DNA of 37,417 bases. Source: Pseudomonadota bacterium (GTDB lineage: Bacteria; Myxococcota_A; Polyangia; Polyangiales; JAKSBK01). The stretch lies in assembly GCA_022361155.1 (NCBI GenBank), contig JAKSBK010000276.1:1-37417 (forward strand), given 5' to 3'. A program made the translations under genes and the position numbers. Shown here piece by piece: positions 7,830-15,985 of this stretch; position 1 is the stretch's first letter; every line of letters begins with the position of its first letter. The notes under the pieces were generated by a model, which did not search any database, was not told the origin of the DNA, and was given only the letters and a program-made list of their open reading frames with translations.

Positions 7830-8966
7830 TTGAAGACGCTCCCACATGCACCGGTAGCCCTGTCGCTGGCCGCGGCGATGGCTGCCACCGCCTGCGGCGC
7901 AAGCAAGGCGCCGGCAGGCAAGCGGGGCGGCACCGGCGAGGTAGACAAGGAGCTTGCGCCTTTGGGTGTGCCCTACCTGGCGGCGGGGGGCGCGCACGTG
8001 TGCGGGGTTACATCGAAGGGAGCGCTGTACTGCTGGGGCAAGCACGCAAAGCAGGCTCCGAAGGCACGCTTCCGGGCGGTCGCAGCCGGCTTCGAGCACA
8101 CGTGTGGCACGCGTACGGAGCCCGGCCGTGCAGGGCAGGTGCAGTGCTGGGGAGCCGAGGGCAAGTCATGGGCCACGGCTCCCCCGGGCGTGTACGTGCA
8201 GCTAGCGGCAGGTCGCCGGCACACCTGCGGCCTTCGCAAGAGCGGTCGCATTCGCTGCTGGGGCAGCAACGACCGGCGCCAGTCCGAGCCACCCGCCGGC
8301 AAGTTCAAGTCCCTCAGCGCCGGCAAGAATCACAATTGCGCTATCGACATGGAGGATACGATCCAGTGTTGGGGGGCGGACAAGAAGGGACAGGTTAGCG
8401 GCTCTCCCCACGGCAAGTACGTGCGAGTAGCGTCCGGCGGCGATACGAGCTGCGCCATCGCGCGCACCGGTGCCGTCGACTGCTGGGGCGCCTCCGACGA
8501 AGCGCAAACCGGCGCGCCCGAGGAGCGCTTTCGGCAGGTCACGCTCGGCCTGGCGCACGGCTGCGGGATCACGGCGGAGTACAAGGCGCGCTGTTGGGGT
8601 GCCAACGACGAGGGGCAGGCTGCGGCTCCCAAGGGGGAGTACCTGCAGCTTTCAGCCGGCTGGTCGCACACCTGCGGTATCGAACGGCGTTCGGGCGAGG
8701 TCCGATGCTGGGGCAACGACTTCTGGGGCGAGACCACGCCGCACGCCAAATTCGCCAAAGTCGAGGTGCCCAAGCCCAAGGCCAGCGTCAAGCTGCCCAA
8801 GCTCAAGCGCACCAAGACGGCTGCCGCCGGCGATTCCGAATCGAGCGCAGCCGTGCAGGCCAGCCTCGCGGTAGTGGACGAAGCTTTCGGCGGCAAGGGG
8901 CGAGCGAGCAAGCCGGCCAAGAAGCGCAAGCACAAGGGCAAGCGCAAGCGCACGAGCAAGCGCTGA
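7830..8966 (+). CDS. Seven-repeat RCC1-like lipoprotein with a basic C-terminal tail
   Basis: The 378-residue protein begins MKTLPHAPVALSLAAAMAATAC, a lipoprotein signal ending at a Cys. Seven repeats follow (about residues 45-300), each of the form [LV]xxGxxHxCG...CWGxxxxGQ with paired cysteines. Seven such units make a complete RCC1/BLIP-II-like beta-propeller. After the propeller comes a Lys/Pro/Ala-rich tail that ends in a dense Lys/Arg run (KKRKHKGKRKRTSKR). The TTG at 7830 is preferred because AGGGA lies 8 bases upstream and it gives a compact signal peptide; an in-frame GTG at 7794 overlaps the hydrolase gene. It probably sits at the outer membrane; the ligand is unknown. Its stop lies 4 bases from that of the convergent kinase gene. 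Confidence 0.85.
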   Translation: MKTLPHAPVALSLAAAMAATACGASKAPAGKRGGTGEVDKELAPLGVPYLAAGGAHVCGVTSKGALYCWGKHAKQAPKARFRAVAAGFEHTCGTRTEPGRAGQVQCWGAEGKSWATAPPGVYVQLAAGRRHTCGLRKSGRIRCWGSNDRRQSEPPAGKFKSLSAGKNHNCAIDMEDTIQCWGADKKGQVSGSPHGKYVRVASGGDTSCAIARTGAVDCWGASDEAQTGAPEERFRQVTLGLAHGCGITAEYKARCWGANDEGQAAAPKGEYLQLSAGWSHTCGIERRSGEVRCWGNDFWGETTPHAKFAKVEVPKPKASVKLPKLKRTKTAAAGDSESSAAVQASLAVVDEAFGGKGRASKPAKKRKHKGKRKRTSKR

Positions 8967-8970
8967 CGCG

Positions 8971-10071
8971 TTATCCGGACGGCGTCAGCTTGCGCAGCTC
9001 GTCAAAGCGCTCCTCGATCGTCTCAACGAGACGAAACTGGGCTCGGCAGCGGTCGCGGTTGTGATGCGGTCGCTTGGTCTTGAAATAGATGTCGCCGTCG
9101 AGGTAATCGGTCAGGAACCGCATACCGATCTCGAGCGTGATCAGCTGGCCCGCGAACGGGAACAGCTCGCGCTCGAGCGGCGTAAGCAGGGCACCCATGG
9201 CTTCGCTATAGCCTCGCGCAAGCGCCTCGTAGAAGGAAGGACGCACGAACACGCGCTCGAGCCGTGTTTCGTCCTCGGGTGTCGCACTCGTGATGGTGCG
9301 GACCATATCGCCGAAATCGTACAGCAGCGAGCCCGGCATGACCGTGTCGAGATCCACCACGCACACGCCCTCGTGGCTCGCCTCGTCGATCAGCACGTTG
9401 TTGAGCTTGGTGTCGTTGTGGGTGATACGGAGCGGAAGATCACCGGATGCCAGTGCGTCCGTCAATCTCGCCATCAACCCGGCGCGCTGGTGCGCGAAAT
9501 CGAGCTCCTCGCTGACGGATCCGGCGCGCCCGTGCAAATCCGCGCGGGCTGACTCGCACATGCGTGCGTAGCGGGTTGGCGTATGATGAAAGCCCGCGAT
9601 GGTCTCGTGCAACTCGGTCGCATCCAGGTCAGCCAGAGAAAGGACGAAGCGGCCGAATGCGCTCGAGGCCTGATACGCGAGCTCGGGCGTTTCAGGAAAC
9701 TCGTACGTCAGCGCGCGGTCGACGAACAGGTAGGTGCGCCAGGCCTCACCGTCGATCAGCGCATGGGAGCCGCCCTGGCGCGCGGGCACGATGGTCAGCG
9801 TCCGTCGTTCGACGTCACGCGCCCCCCCGCGCCGCAGGCTGGCCGCGGCGTGGCCGGTGACCCGTGCGATGTTTTCCATCAGCAGGTCGATACGCGGGAA
9901 CACGCGCTGACTTATGCGCTGGTGAATGTACGACACGCGCTCGCCTGCGCGCTCGTATTGGGCCAAGAAGGTGTCGTTGATGTGGCCGTTGCCATAGGGT
10001 GCCATGGAGATCGGCCGGGCAGCGATGTCGAAGTGACATGCAACGGACTCGAGCGAGCGTTGTTGCGTCAC
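8971..10071 (-). CDS. APH-family sugar kinase, N-acetylhexosamine 1-kinase-like
   Basis: The 366-residue protein has the aminoglycoside phosphotransferase (APH) fold. The catalytic loop is ITHNDTKLNNVLID (H-x-D-x-x-x-x-N) and the metal-binding aspartate lies in VVDLDTVMPGSLLYDFGD. The N-terminal ATP-binding part contains APYGNGHINDTFL and YIHQRISQRVFP. These features match the NahK type, which phosphorylates N-acetylhexosamines at C1. The start is the GTG at 10071, whose GTGA overlaps the stop of the nucleotidyltransferase gene; a longer frame runs back into that gene and is rejected. A sugar-1-phosphate made here would be the natural substrate of its partner. Substrate identity is inferred; other hexoses are possible. 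Confidence 0.87.
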   Translation of the reverse strand: MTQQRSLESVACHFDIAARPISMAPYGNGHINDTFLAQYERAGERVSYIHQRISQRVFPRIDLLMENIARVTGHAAASLRRGGARDVERRTLTIVPARQGGSHALIDGEAWRTYLFVDRALTYEFPETPELAYQASSAFGRFVLSLADLDATELHETIAGFHHTPTRYARMCESARADLHGRAGSVSEELDFAHQRAGLMARLTDALASGDLPLRITHNDTKLNNVLIDEASHEGVCVVDLDTVMPGSLLYDFGDMVRTITSATPEDETRLERVFVRPSFYEALARGYSEAMGALLTPLERELFPFAGQLITLEIGMRFLTDYLDGDIYFKTKRPHHNRDRCRAQFRLVETIEERFDELRKLTPSG

Positions 10072-11024
10072 CGAATGCTCGCCTCGGACCACAACTGCCG
10101 GGGATAGCGACCGGCCGCTACGAGCCGGCGGAGCGCCTCTTGCAGCGTGCGCTTGTCGCCGGCGTAGGTGACGCCGTGCCACCTGTCACTCGTCGCCAAG
10201 ACCTCGACCTGCAGCTTCTGCTCCCGGATGAGCTCATCGACGCACGAGGGCAGATAATACTCCGCACTCAGGCGCCGATCGTTCGGCAGCGTGGTGACGA
10301 ACGAGATCAGGAGCCGCTCGATGTGGCCGAAGATGCCGGGAAAGAAAGCCCAGATGTTCATGGATACCGGCTCGTCGCCGCGGAGCTGCCGCCGGCCGCC
10401 GTCCGGATCGAATTGCCGGGGCCCCTCAGCCGTGTTTCGGATGTCCGTGAGCTCCTCGATACCCTCCAAACGACCTTCGCTGTCGCGGCGACACACGCCC
10501 CTCGCAACTCCCCCGTGCGGCGAAAGGGTGTGCTCCAGCCGGAAGCCAACCAGGGCTGCCCGAAGCGTCGCATCGGCGGCGTCGACCCGGTTGAAGAACG
10601 CGGCAAGCTGGCGAAACGCTTCGAGGCCGTAAAAATCGTCTGCGTTGACCACGGCGAATGGCGTGTCGATGTGCTTGCGGGCCGACCAGACGGCATGTGT
10701 CGTGCCCCACGGTTTGCTGCGGTCGGGCACCGCGGGGCAGGGGCCCGGAAGGTCGTCAACGGCCTGAATCGCGCACTCGATGGGCACCCGGCGACCGAAC
10801 CGCGCATCCATCCTGGCACGGAAGTCAGCGGCGAAATCCCTACGCACGACAAACACCACCTTGCCGAAGCCGCAACGTAGGGCATCGAACACCGAATACT
10901 CCAGGACCGTCTCGCCTCCCTCACCCATCGGGTCGAGCTGCTTGAGCCCGCCGTAGCGACTGCCGAGGCCGGCAGCCAGCACCAGCAATGTCGGTCGTCG
11001 GGTCACCTTTTGGGCCTCATCCAT
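10068..11024 (-). CDS. Sugar-1-phosphate nucleotidyltransferase-like protein
   Basis: The 318-residue protein has the NTP-transferase Rossmann-like fold. The nucleotide loop reads LVLAAGLGSRYGGLKQ, a variant of the usual G-x-G-T-R. A later KPWGTTHAVW lies where the family recognises the base, and VVNADDFYG holds the metal-binding aspartate. The C-terminal third, with ISFVTTLPNDRRLSAEYYLP, is typical of a group found next to NahK-like kinases. It should activate a sugar-1-phosphate to an NDP-sugar. It is first in a two-gene minus-strand unit and is coupled to the kinase by a 4-base overlap. A possible promoter lies at 11035-11062. Nothing downstream in the window obviously uses the NDP-sugar. 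Confidence 0.87.
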   Translation of the reverse strand: MDEAQKVTRRPTLLVLAAGLGSRYGGLKQLDPMGEGGETVLEYSVFDALRCGFGKVVFVVRRDFAADFRARMDARFGRRVPIECAIQAVDDLPGPCPAVPDRSKPWGTTHAVWSARKHIDTPFAVVNADDFYGLEAFRQLAAFFNRVDAADATLRAALVGFRLEHTLSPHGGVARGVCRRDSEGRLEGIEELTDIRNTAEGPRQFDPDGGRRQLRGDEPVSMNIWAFFPGIFGHIERLLISFVTTLPNDRRLSAEYYLPSCVDELIREQKLQVEVLATSDRWHGVTYAGDKRTLQEALRRLVAAGRYPRQLWSEASIR

Positions 11025-11034
11025 GCAGCGCCCA

Positions 11035-11062
11035 TATGTAGACGGTAACTTCCAAGATGCAA
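11035..11062 (-). promoter_or_regulatory. Possible sigma-70-type promoter of the nucleotidyltransferase-kinase pair
   Basis: On the minus strand TTGCAT (11057-11062) and TACATA (11035-11040) are separated by 16 bases. The -10 box ends 10 bases before the ATG at 11024, and there is no clear Shine-Dalgarno sequence, so the leader would be only a few bases long. This is a pattern match only. Confidence 0.35.
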
Positions 11063-11102
11063 GCGCGGCGAGTCACCAACGCCGTAAGGGCGGCGCCATC
11101 TC

Positions 11103-11825
11103 TCAGTTTGCCATCGCTAGAATCGTGAACTGCGCATCGGCCGCGCCCCCATTCGAATGGAAGCACAGCACCCGGACCACGAGGTCGCCGCGGCGGCTCC
11201 AGTGGCCCACCTTGCAGTAGTTATCCCCTGGTCCATAGGCGGTTACTTGGACCGTGCTGCCGCGTTGCTTGTTTTGGGCGAGACGGGGGAAGGTCACATC
11301 GTAGACGCCCAGGCCGTTGCGGCGGATCTGGACCGGGCCGCCCTGGTTGTGGGAGTAGGTCTGATCGGCGGGATAGCTCGCCGTGCCCGGCCTCGAGGCC
11401 CATGCGTACGCCATGCGCGGGCCGGTGCCGCCTGCGAGCGCCAACACGGTGTACTGCGAGTCCCTCGGTCGTCCGCGCCGGCCGAAGCAACCGACGGACA
11501 CCACGAGGTCGCTGCCGTGTGAGCTCCAGTGTAACACCTTGCAGTATGTTGCCCCACTGCCGTAGCTCGTTACCTGTACGTTGCTGCGCCGGCGCGCGAC
11601 TCCGGCGAAGGTCACGTCGTAGCGTCCTTGGCTGCGGCGCTGAATGTGGATGCGGCCGTTGGGATTGTTGGAGTACGTGGGGTCGGGGGTGTAGCTTGGT
11701 GCAGTGGGGTTGTTGGCCCACACGTAGGCGCGTACGGCGGCTTGGGCTTCGGACGGCGCGAACGCCGCTCCCGCTACCAGAATCAATACTGCTGACAGGA
11801 GGCTGTTGTCGATCTTGGCTGTCAT
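11103..11825 (-). CDS. Secreted protein with two tandem about 98-residue repeats
   Basis: The 240-residue protein starts with a signal peptide (hydrophobic LLSAVLILVAGAAFA, likely cut after AQA near residue 29). The mature part is two copies of one domain, about residues 32-131 and 138-240. Each begins AY[VA]WA, passes through PxQTYS/PDPTYS, [HV]IQ[IR]R and YDVTFxxxA, and ends YCKVxHWSxxGxDLVVxVxCF followed by [QF]T[VI]LAxA. Each copy holds two conserved cysteines that could form a disulphide. I do not recognise the family; similar repeat proteins occur as secreted hypotheticals in myxobacteria and actinobacteria. The start is supported by GGAAAGGAAAG just upstream. It is the only gene in its unit. 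Confidence 0.8.
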   Translation of the reverse strand: MTAKIDNSLLSAVLILVAGAAFAPSEAQAAVRAYVWANNPTAPSYTPDPTYSNNPNGRIHIQRRSQGRYDVTFAGVARRRSNVQVTSYGSGATYCKVLHWSSHGSDLVVSVGCFGRRGRPRDSQYTVLALAGGTGPRMAYAWASRPGTASYPADQTYSHNQGGPVQIRRNGLGVYDVTFPRLAQNKQRGSTVQVTAYGPGDNYCKVGHWSRRGDLVVRVLCFHSNGGAADAQFTILAMAN

Positions 11826-11982
11826 GGTTCTTTCCTTTCCAGGACCTGCGCGACGGCTCCAGCTGCACGGCGAGCTTCGTCGCAGGCCAGATCATAAACG
11901 GGTGGCGCTGGTCGTGAACAGCCCCAAGCGTGCCGTCCGGAACGAGGCCGCGCGCTTCATGGCGTCGCGGGGGAATGCCAGA

Positions 11983-12052
11983 GCCGGCGCGCCCGCAGAA
12001 AGGACCGGAGGAATAGCAGCGCTATCTTGAGGATTCTCTCGAGGACGAAAGC
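11983..12052 (+). repeat. Dispersed repeat, copy A
   Basis: This stretch shares the blocks GCCGGCGCGCCCG, AATAGCAGCGC and GAGGACGAAAGC, in that order, with copy C at 29423-29511. It carries about 13 extra bases before the last block. It overlaps the last ten codons of the molybdopterin oxidoreductase gene, so the repeat appears to supply that protein's C-terminal end and stop codon. Confidence 0.6.
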
Positions 12053-14088
12053 GGCTCTGGCGCCGTTGTGGACAGGAACCTCGCTACCTGGACGCGGGCA
12101 TCGTTGTAGCAAGCACCGCGTCCCAGATCGGCCTCGCCATCTGGACACAGCGCGTTGGCCGTGAGGCCGTTGGCTGTGTGCTTGCGCCAAAGCCCCTTGG
12201 GCAACGCCACCGTCCCGGGACGGATCGCATCGGTCACCCGAGCCAAGCATAGGACCTGTGTGTGTGCGTTGAATACGCGAACGGTGCTTCCCGTGCTGAT
12301 GCCGCGGCTGGCCGCGTCGGTGGGGTGAATCTCGGCGCGGGCCTGCCGCTGCCGCAGCTGTCCGAAGGTGGAGGACACCGTGTGGGACGGGGCCGGCGAG
12401 ATGAGCGCGAGCGGGTAGTCCGGCGTGGCGGGATCCGGCTGAAAGGTGTACAGGCCGGCAGGGGTCTGCTGGTCGAGGTGCTGTGGACACAGCTCGATCG
12501 CGCCGCTGGCGGTAAGTGGTCGCGTGTCGAGCATCTGAATCGGCGCGGCCACTTGCGGCGCCGCCATGCCTTGGGCGGCCAGCTCCGCGCGCAGCCGTTG
12601 GGCGTCCTGCGCGCTATCCAGAACCGCCGCGCACAGTTCATCCGATGTGCGCGGATCGTCCGGTTTGGATAGTCCGAGTCGGTCGCACAGCTCCAGGAAG
12701 ACCTCGTAGTTCGGCCGGGCCTGGCCAACAGGTTTCGCTGCCGGCGGCGAGTCAAACAGCCTCATGGCACCGTAGCCGTTTTGCAGCTCTCGGTGCTCCA
12801 AGAACGTGGTGGCAGGGAGCACCACGTCCGCGTACCTGGCCGTATCGGTCATGACCTGATCGTAGACGACGCTGAAGAGATGCTCGGATGCCAGACCGGC
12901 GATCACCCGCGCCTGCTCCGGTGCGGTGGCCACCGGATTGCAGTTGTATACGAACAGCAGCCGAATGGGAGGGTCGCGTAGCTCGGCGAGCGCGCGGCCG
13001 AGCTGCGACATGTTGACTTCGCGTGTAGCGGGCTCGGGCTCGGACACGGCGGTTTCCGAGCTCAGGCCAAAGGCGCGGCTGTTGGACATGGTGAAGCCTC
13101 CGCCGCGGACTCCGAATTTGCCTGCGACCGCGGGTAGGCTCAGGATGGCTGCCGCGGCGCTGCCGCCATTGCGGTTGCGCTCGACACCCCAGCCACACCG
13201 AATCACCGCGGGCGCGCTGTTGGCGTACAGCGCTGCAAGGGCTTCAACCTGCCTCTCGGCGAGGTTGCAGACCTGCGCCGCCCGGGCGATCGGCCACAGC
13301 GAGGCGCGCGCTCGAAGACGTTGCGCACCGAGCGCGTTGGCAGCGAGGAAGGGCCGGTCCGCGCGCCCGTTCGTAAACAGCCAATCGATGAGCGCGAGCG
13401 CGAGCGGCAGGTCGGTGCCCACCCGTGGAGCCAGATGCAGGTCTGCGCGCTTCGCCAGGGGGATCTGGCGGGGATCGATCACCACCAGCTTGGCGCCACG
13501 CCGCTGGGCCTCGCGTACGATAGGCACGAGGTGAATGCCCGTGGCCGAGGGATTGCATCCCCAAACGATGATCAGCTCGGCGTGCACGTAATCCTCGAGC
13601 GCAACTCCGGGCATGGCGCCATAAAGGCCCGTGGCCGCGCTGCTGGTGGGCTTGGCGCAGAAGGTCTCGAGCAGTCGGCTGGCCCTGAGCCTGCGAAACA
13701 AGCGCGCGTCCACGCAGCCGTGCGTCAGCCTTCCGTTCGAGCCCCCGTAGGCGAAGGGGAGAATCGCCTCCCCCCCGTGCTCGTCGCGCACGCGCGCCAG
13801 CTCGCTGCTCACCCGGTGCAAGGCATCGTCCCAGGTCGTCTCACGAAACCGGCCGTCGCCTTTGTTGCCCGTGCGGAGCAGCGGGGCGGCGATGCGATCC
13901 GACCCGTACATGTGCTCGTCGAAACGCCGCACCTTGCCGCAGATGAACGAGCGGGTCAGCGGATTGAGCGCGCTGCCGTCCAATCCGAGCACGCGACCGT
14001 TATCGGTGACGACGTTCAGGCTGCACATATCGGGACAATCGAGCGGGCAAGCCGAGCGAGCGGTCTGTGCGTTCGCGGCCACCGGCAC
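12022..14088 (-). CDS. Molybdopterin-dependent oxidoreductase (formate dehydrogenase/BisC-like)
   Basis: The 688-residue protein belongs to the DMSO-reductase superfamily and should carry a bis-MGD cofactor. The N-terminus has an iron-sulphur motif, CPLDCPDMC followed by FICGK, consistent with a 4Fe-4S cluster. The large cofactor domain spans about residues 60-520 with SSAATGLYG, IIVWGCNPSATG and VIDPR. The C-terminal molybdopterin dinucleotide-binding domain is about 555-665 (EIHPTDAASRGI, GTVALPKGLW). No twin-arginine signal is present, so it is probably cytosolic. Electron partner and substrate cannot be inferred. The start is the GTG at 14088, one base into the stop of the upstream TPR gene (TAGTG). 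The last residues (SSSRESSR) lie inside a dispersed repeat and may not be native. Confidence 0.9.
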   Translation of the reverse strand: MPVAANAQTARSACPLDCPDMCSLNVVTDNGRVLGLDGSALNPLTRSFICGKVRRFDEHMYGSDRIAAPLLRTGNKGDGRFRETTWDDALHRVSSELARVRDEHGGEAILPFAYGGSNGRLTHGCVDARLFRRLRASRLLETFCAKPTSSAATGLYGAMPGVALEDYVHAELIIVWGCNPSATGIHLVPIVREAQRRGAKLVVIDPRQIPLAKRADLHLAPRVGTDLPLALALIDWLFTNGRADRPFLAANALGAQRLRARASLWPIARAAQVCNLAERQVEALAALYANSAPAVIRCGWGVERNRNGGSAAAAILSLPAVAGKFGVRGGGFTMSNSRAFGLSSETAVSEPEPATREVNMSQLGRALAELRDPPIRLLFVYNCNPVATAPEQARVIAGLASEHLFSVVYDQVMTDTARYADVVLPATTFLEHRELQNGYGAMRLFDSPPAAKPVGQARPNYEVFLELCDRLGLSKPDDPRTSDELCAAVLDSAQDAQRLRAELAAQGMAAPQVAAPIQMLDTRPLTASGAIELCPQHLDQQTPAGLYTFQPDPATPDYPLALISPAPSHTVSSTFGQLRQRQARAEIHPTDAASRGISTGSTVRVFNAHTQVLCLARVTDAIRPGTVALPKGLWRKHTANGLTANALCPDGEADLGRGACYNDARVQVARFLSTTAPEPLSSSRESSR

Positions 14089-15398
14089 TAGCGATCGAGG
14101 CCTCGCAAGGCCCTTGTTGCCGCTGCGTTGTCGGGGTCGAGCTCCAGGGCTCGCTCGTAGGCGTGCCGCGCGCGAGCGCGATCCCTTGCCGCCAGGTAGG
14201 CACGCCCCAAGGCGGCGTGGAAGCCCGAGCGGTAAGGCGCCAGCTCCACGGCCCGCGTATAGGCCTCGGTCGCCGCGTGTACGTTGCCCAGAGCGAGCTC
14301 CGCAGCGCCCAATCCGGCATAGCTGCCGGGATGATCGGGTGCCTGTCCGGTGGCCTCTCGATACAGTCGCGCGGCCTCCCGGTAGCGGCGCGCCTGATAG
14401 CGCTTGCGGGCCCGGGCGCGCAGCTGTGCCGCCGGTCCCTCTTCGTGTTCGCCCGCCGTGGGTTGCGAAGCCGAGGGGTGCGCTCGGCGTTCGCGCTGCC
14501 TCGGATGCGTGGCTTCGGTCGGTCCCTGGCTTGTCCGTTCGGCCCCATGCGGGCGGCGAGGCTCGTGAACAACCGGCGCAGCGCGGGCTCGCTCGCGAGG
14601 GTCGGGACCGCCTGCAGGCCCAGATGCCTTCTCCAGGGCGTCTTCGCCCAGTTGCGCCTTGCGGATCACGGTGTCGTTGCCGCCCGTTTGCGTCTGGCCC
14701 GCTGCAGGTTGGCCCTCGCTTGGTTGCCTTGCCCGATGCGGTTCGCTTCGCTTCGTTAGCAGCAACACGCCAAGCGCCGCGGCCACGACGCCGGCGGCTG
14801 CCACGACCACCAGACGGGAAACCGGCAGCCCAAGGCGCGCCGCGAGGTTCGCGATCGGAAACAAAGGCCGCTCGGCGGGGGGCACGCCAACGCTCGCGTG
14901 AGCGGCTTCGATCTTGCCGGGTTGCAGCGCGCGGCTGCTTCCGGGCTCCGGACGCATGGCGGCCGCCGCATATACCTCGGTCGCGGCATCCGGATGGACC
15001 TCCCGCCGAGGATCCAGGCGCCGGGCTAGCGGCATGGCTGTCGCTTGTGGCGAGGCCCCAACCCCCCGGCCTTCGCCGGCTTCGAGCTTCTCGGCCTTCG
15101 GGGCGGCGTCCTTGTGCGGGGCGGCCTGTCCGACGACCTGGATGTCGGCTGCCTCCAGAACCTCGGTCCGGTTGGGCGCCCTGGGTGCGCCTGCGTCGCC
15201 CACCACGTGGATGTCGGCCGCGTCCAGAACCTCGGTCTTGAGGGCGGCGATCCTGTGCGGCGCCGTGTCTTGTTGCGGGCAGGCGGTTTGTTCGCCTGCG
15301 TCGCCCACCACCTGGATGTCGGCTGCCTCCAGAACCTCGGTCCGGTTTGGGCTGGTTGATGCCGGTGGCCCGGGTGGTGCTGGTCCTCGCCTGCTCAC
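14088..15398 (-). CDS. Single-pass membrane TPR protein with repeated TEVL motifs
   Basis: The 436-residue protein has three parts. The N-terminal 180 residues are Pro/Ala-rich and hold three near-identical motifs, TEVLEAADIQVVG at 20, TEVLDAADIHVVG at 55 and TEVLEAADIQVVG at 78, plus weaker versions near 102 and 140. One membrane helix follows at about 196-215 (VVVAAAGVVAAALGVLLL). After a low-complexity linker come about three TPR units at 325-436 (YREAARLYREATGQAPDHPG, HAATEAYTRAVELAP, ARARHAYERALELDPDN). GGAG lies 5-6 bases before the GTG start. Its stop overlaps the start of the oxidoreductase gene. The repeated threonines could be kinase targets read by FHA domains, an inference from similar myxobacterial proteins. 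The partner is unknown. Confidence 0.82.
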   Translation of the reverse strand: MSRRGPAPPGPPASTSPNRTEVLEAADIQVVGDAGEQTACPQQDTAPHRIAALKTEVLDAADIHVVGDAGAPRAPNRTEVLEAADIQVVGQAAPHKDAAPKAEKLEAGEGRGVGASPQATAMPLARRLDPRREVHPDAATEVYAAAAMRPEPGSSRALQPGKIEAAHASVGVPPAERPLFPIANLAARLGLPVSRLVVVAAAGVVAAALGVLLLTKRSEPHRARQPSEGQPAAGQTQTGGNDTVIRKAQLGEDALEKASGPAGGPDPRERARAAPVVHEPRRPHGAERTSQGPTEATHPRQRERRAHPSASQPTAGEHEEGPAAQLRARARKRYQARRYREAARLYREATGQAPDHPGSYAGLGAAELALGNVHAATEAYTRAVELAPYRSGFHAALGRAYLAARDRARARHAYERALELDPDNAAATRALRGLDR

Positions 15399-15793
15399 GA
15401 ATCTCCGCCGGCTTCGCGCTCCAGCGGTGAGGCTAGAGCGGACAGCTCACGCGGTCAAACCGCGACGAGGCGCAACCGCAGCGGCGCTCGACCCCAAGGC
15501 GTCGGGGCCGCGGGAACAGCTTGGGGCAGTCGCTAGCTACATGACGGTGCAAAAGTAGGGGAGGTTTTTCAGTGATTGCGGGGGCTGGATAGCTGGGCGG
15601 CCAACCGAAGCGGCGCTTTTTCCGGGCGAGCCCGAGGCCGGAGTCGGTGGCGGAGGCGGAGAGCCGAGACGGAGATAGAGGGCCGCGGCGGAGGCAGAGG
15701 TTGTGATGCGAGTAACGGCGCGCACATGGATCGGTGCGGCCACGCTATGGTTCTGTTGGGCGCAGTTGTTCGAACCCGTGCTACGCTGGCAGC
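15399..15793. other. Divergent intergenic region, no gene seen
   Basis: These 395 bases separate the minus-strand TPR gene from the plus-strand nucleotidyltransferase pair, so promoters for both should lie here. A purine-rich, GGCGGAGGC-type low-complexity stretch runs from about 15640 to 15710. No reading frame has a convincing family match. A candidate -10 box close to the right edge is listed separately. Confidence 0.5.
15782..15787 (+). promoter_or_regulatory. Possible -10 box for a leaderless transcript
   Basis: TACGCT ends 6 bases before the GTG at 15794, with no Shine-Dalgarno sequence between. The transcript would start at or beside the start codon. The same arrangement is seen before three other plus-strand genes in the window. 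Confidence 0.35.
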
Positions 15794-15985
15794 GTGGATG
15801 CCCTCGAACGTTCAGACATCCTGCTGGACCAGGAGGCAAGTTGCGCGGATAAGCTCGCACAGGCGTTCGAACTGATGGCTGAAGGCTTTGAGCTCAAGCG
15901 TGCAGCGCTCAAGCATCGCGATCCCCAGGCGACAGAGGAGGAGCTCGAGGACGCGTTCTGCGCCTGGTTGTACGCAGAGTCATGA
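15794..15985 (+). CDS. Small protein paired with a nucleotidyltransferase
   Basis: The 63-residue acidic, helical protein (VDALERSDILLDQEASCA at the start, ATEEELEDAFCAWLYAES at the end) is not in a family I can name. Its ATGA overlap with the nucleotidyltransferase start shows the two are expressed together. Short proteins of this size and composition often sit just before MNT/AbiEii-like nucleotidyltransferases. The GTG at 15794 is chosen because a -10-like box lies directly upstream; an in-frame start at 15734 would add a basic, non-helical stretch. It could be the antitoxin or partner of the pair, which is inference. Confidence 0.62.
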   Translation: MDALERSDILLDQEASCADKLAQAFELMAEGFELKRAALKHRDPQATEEELEDAFCAWLYAES

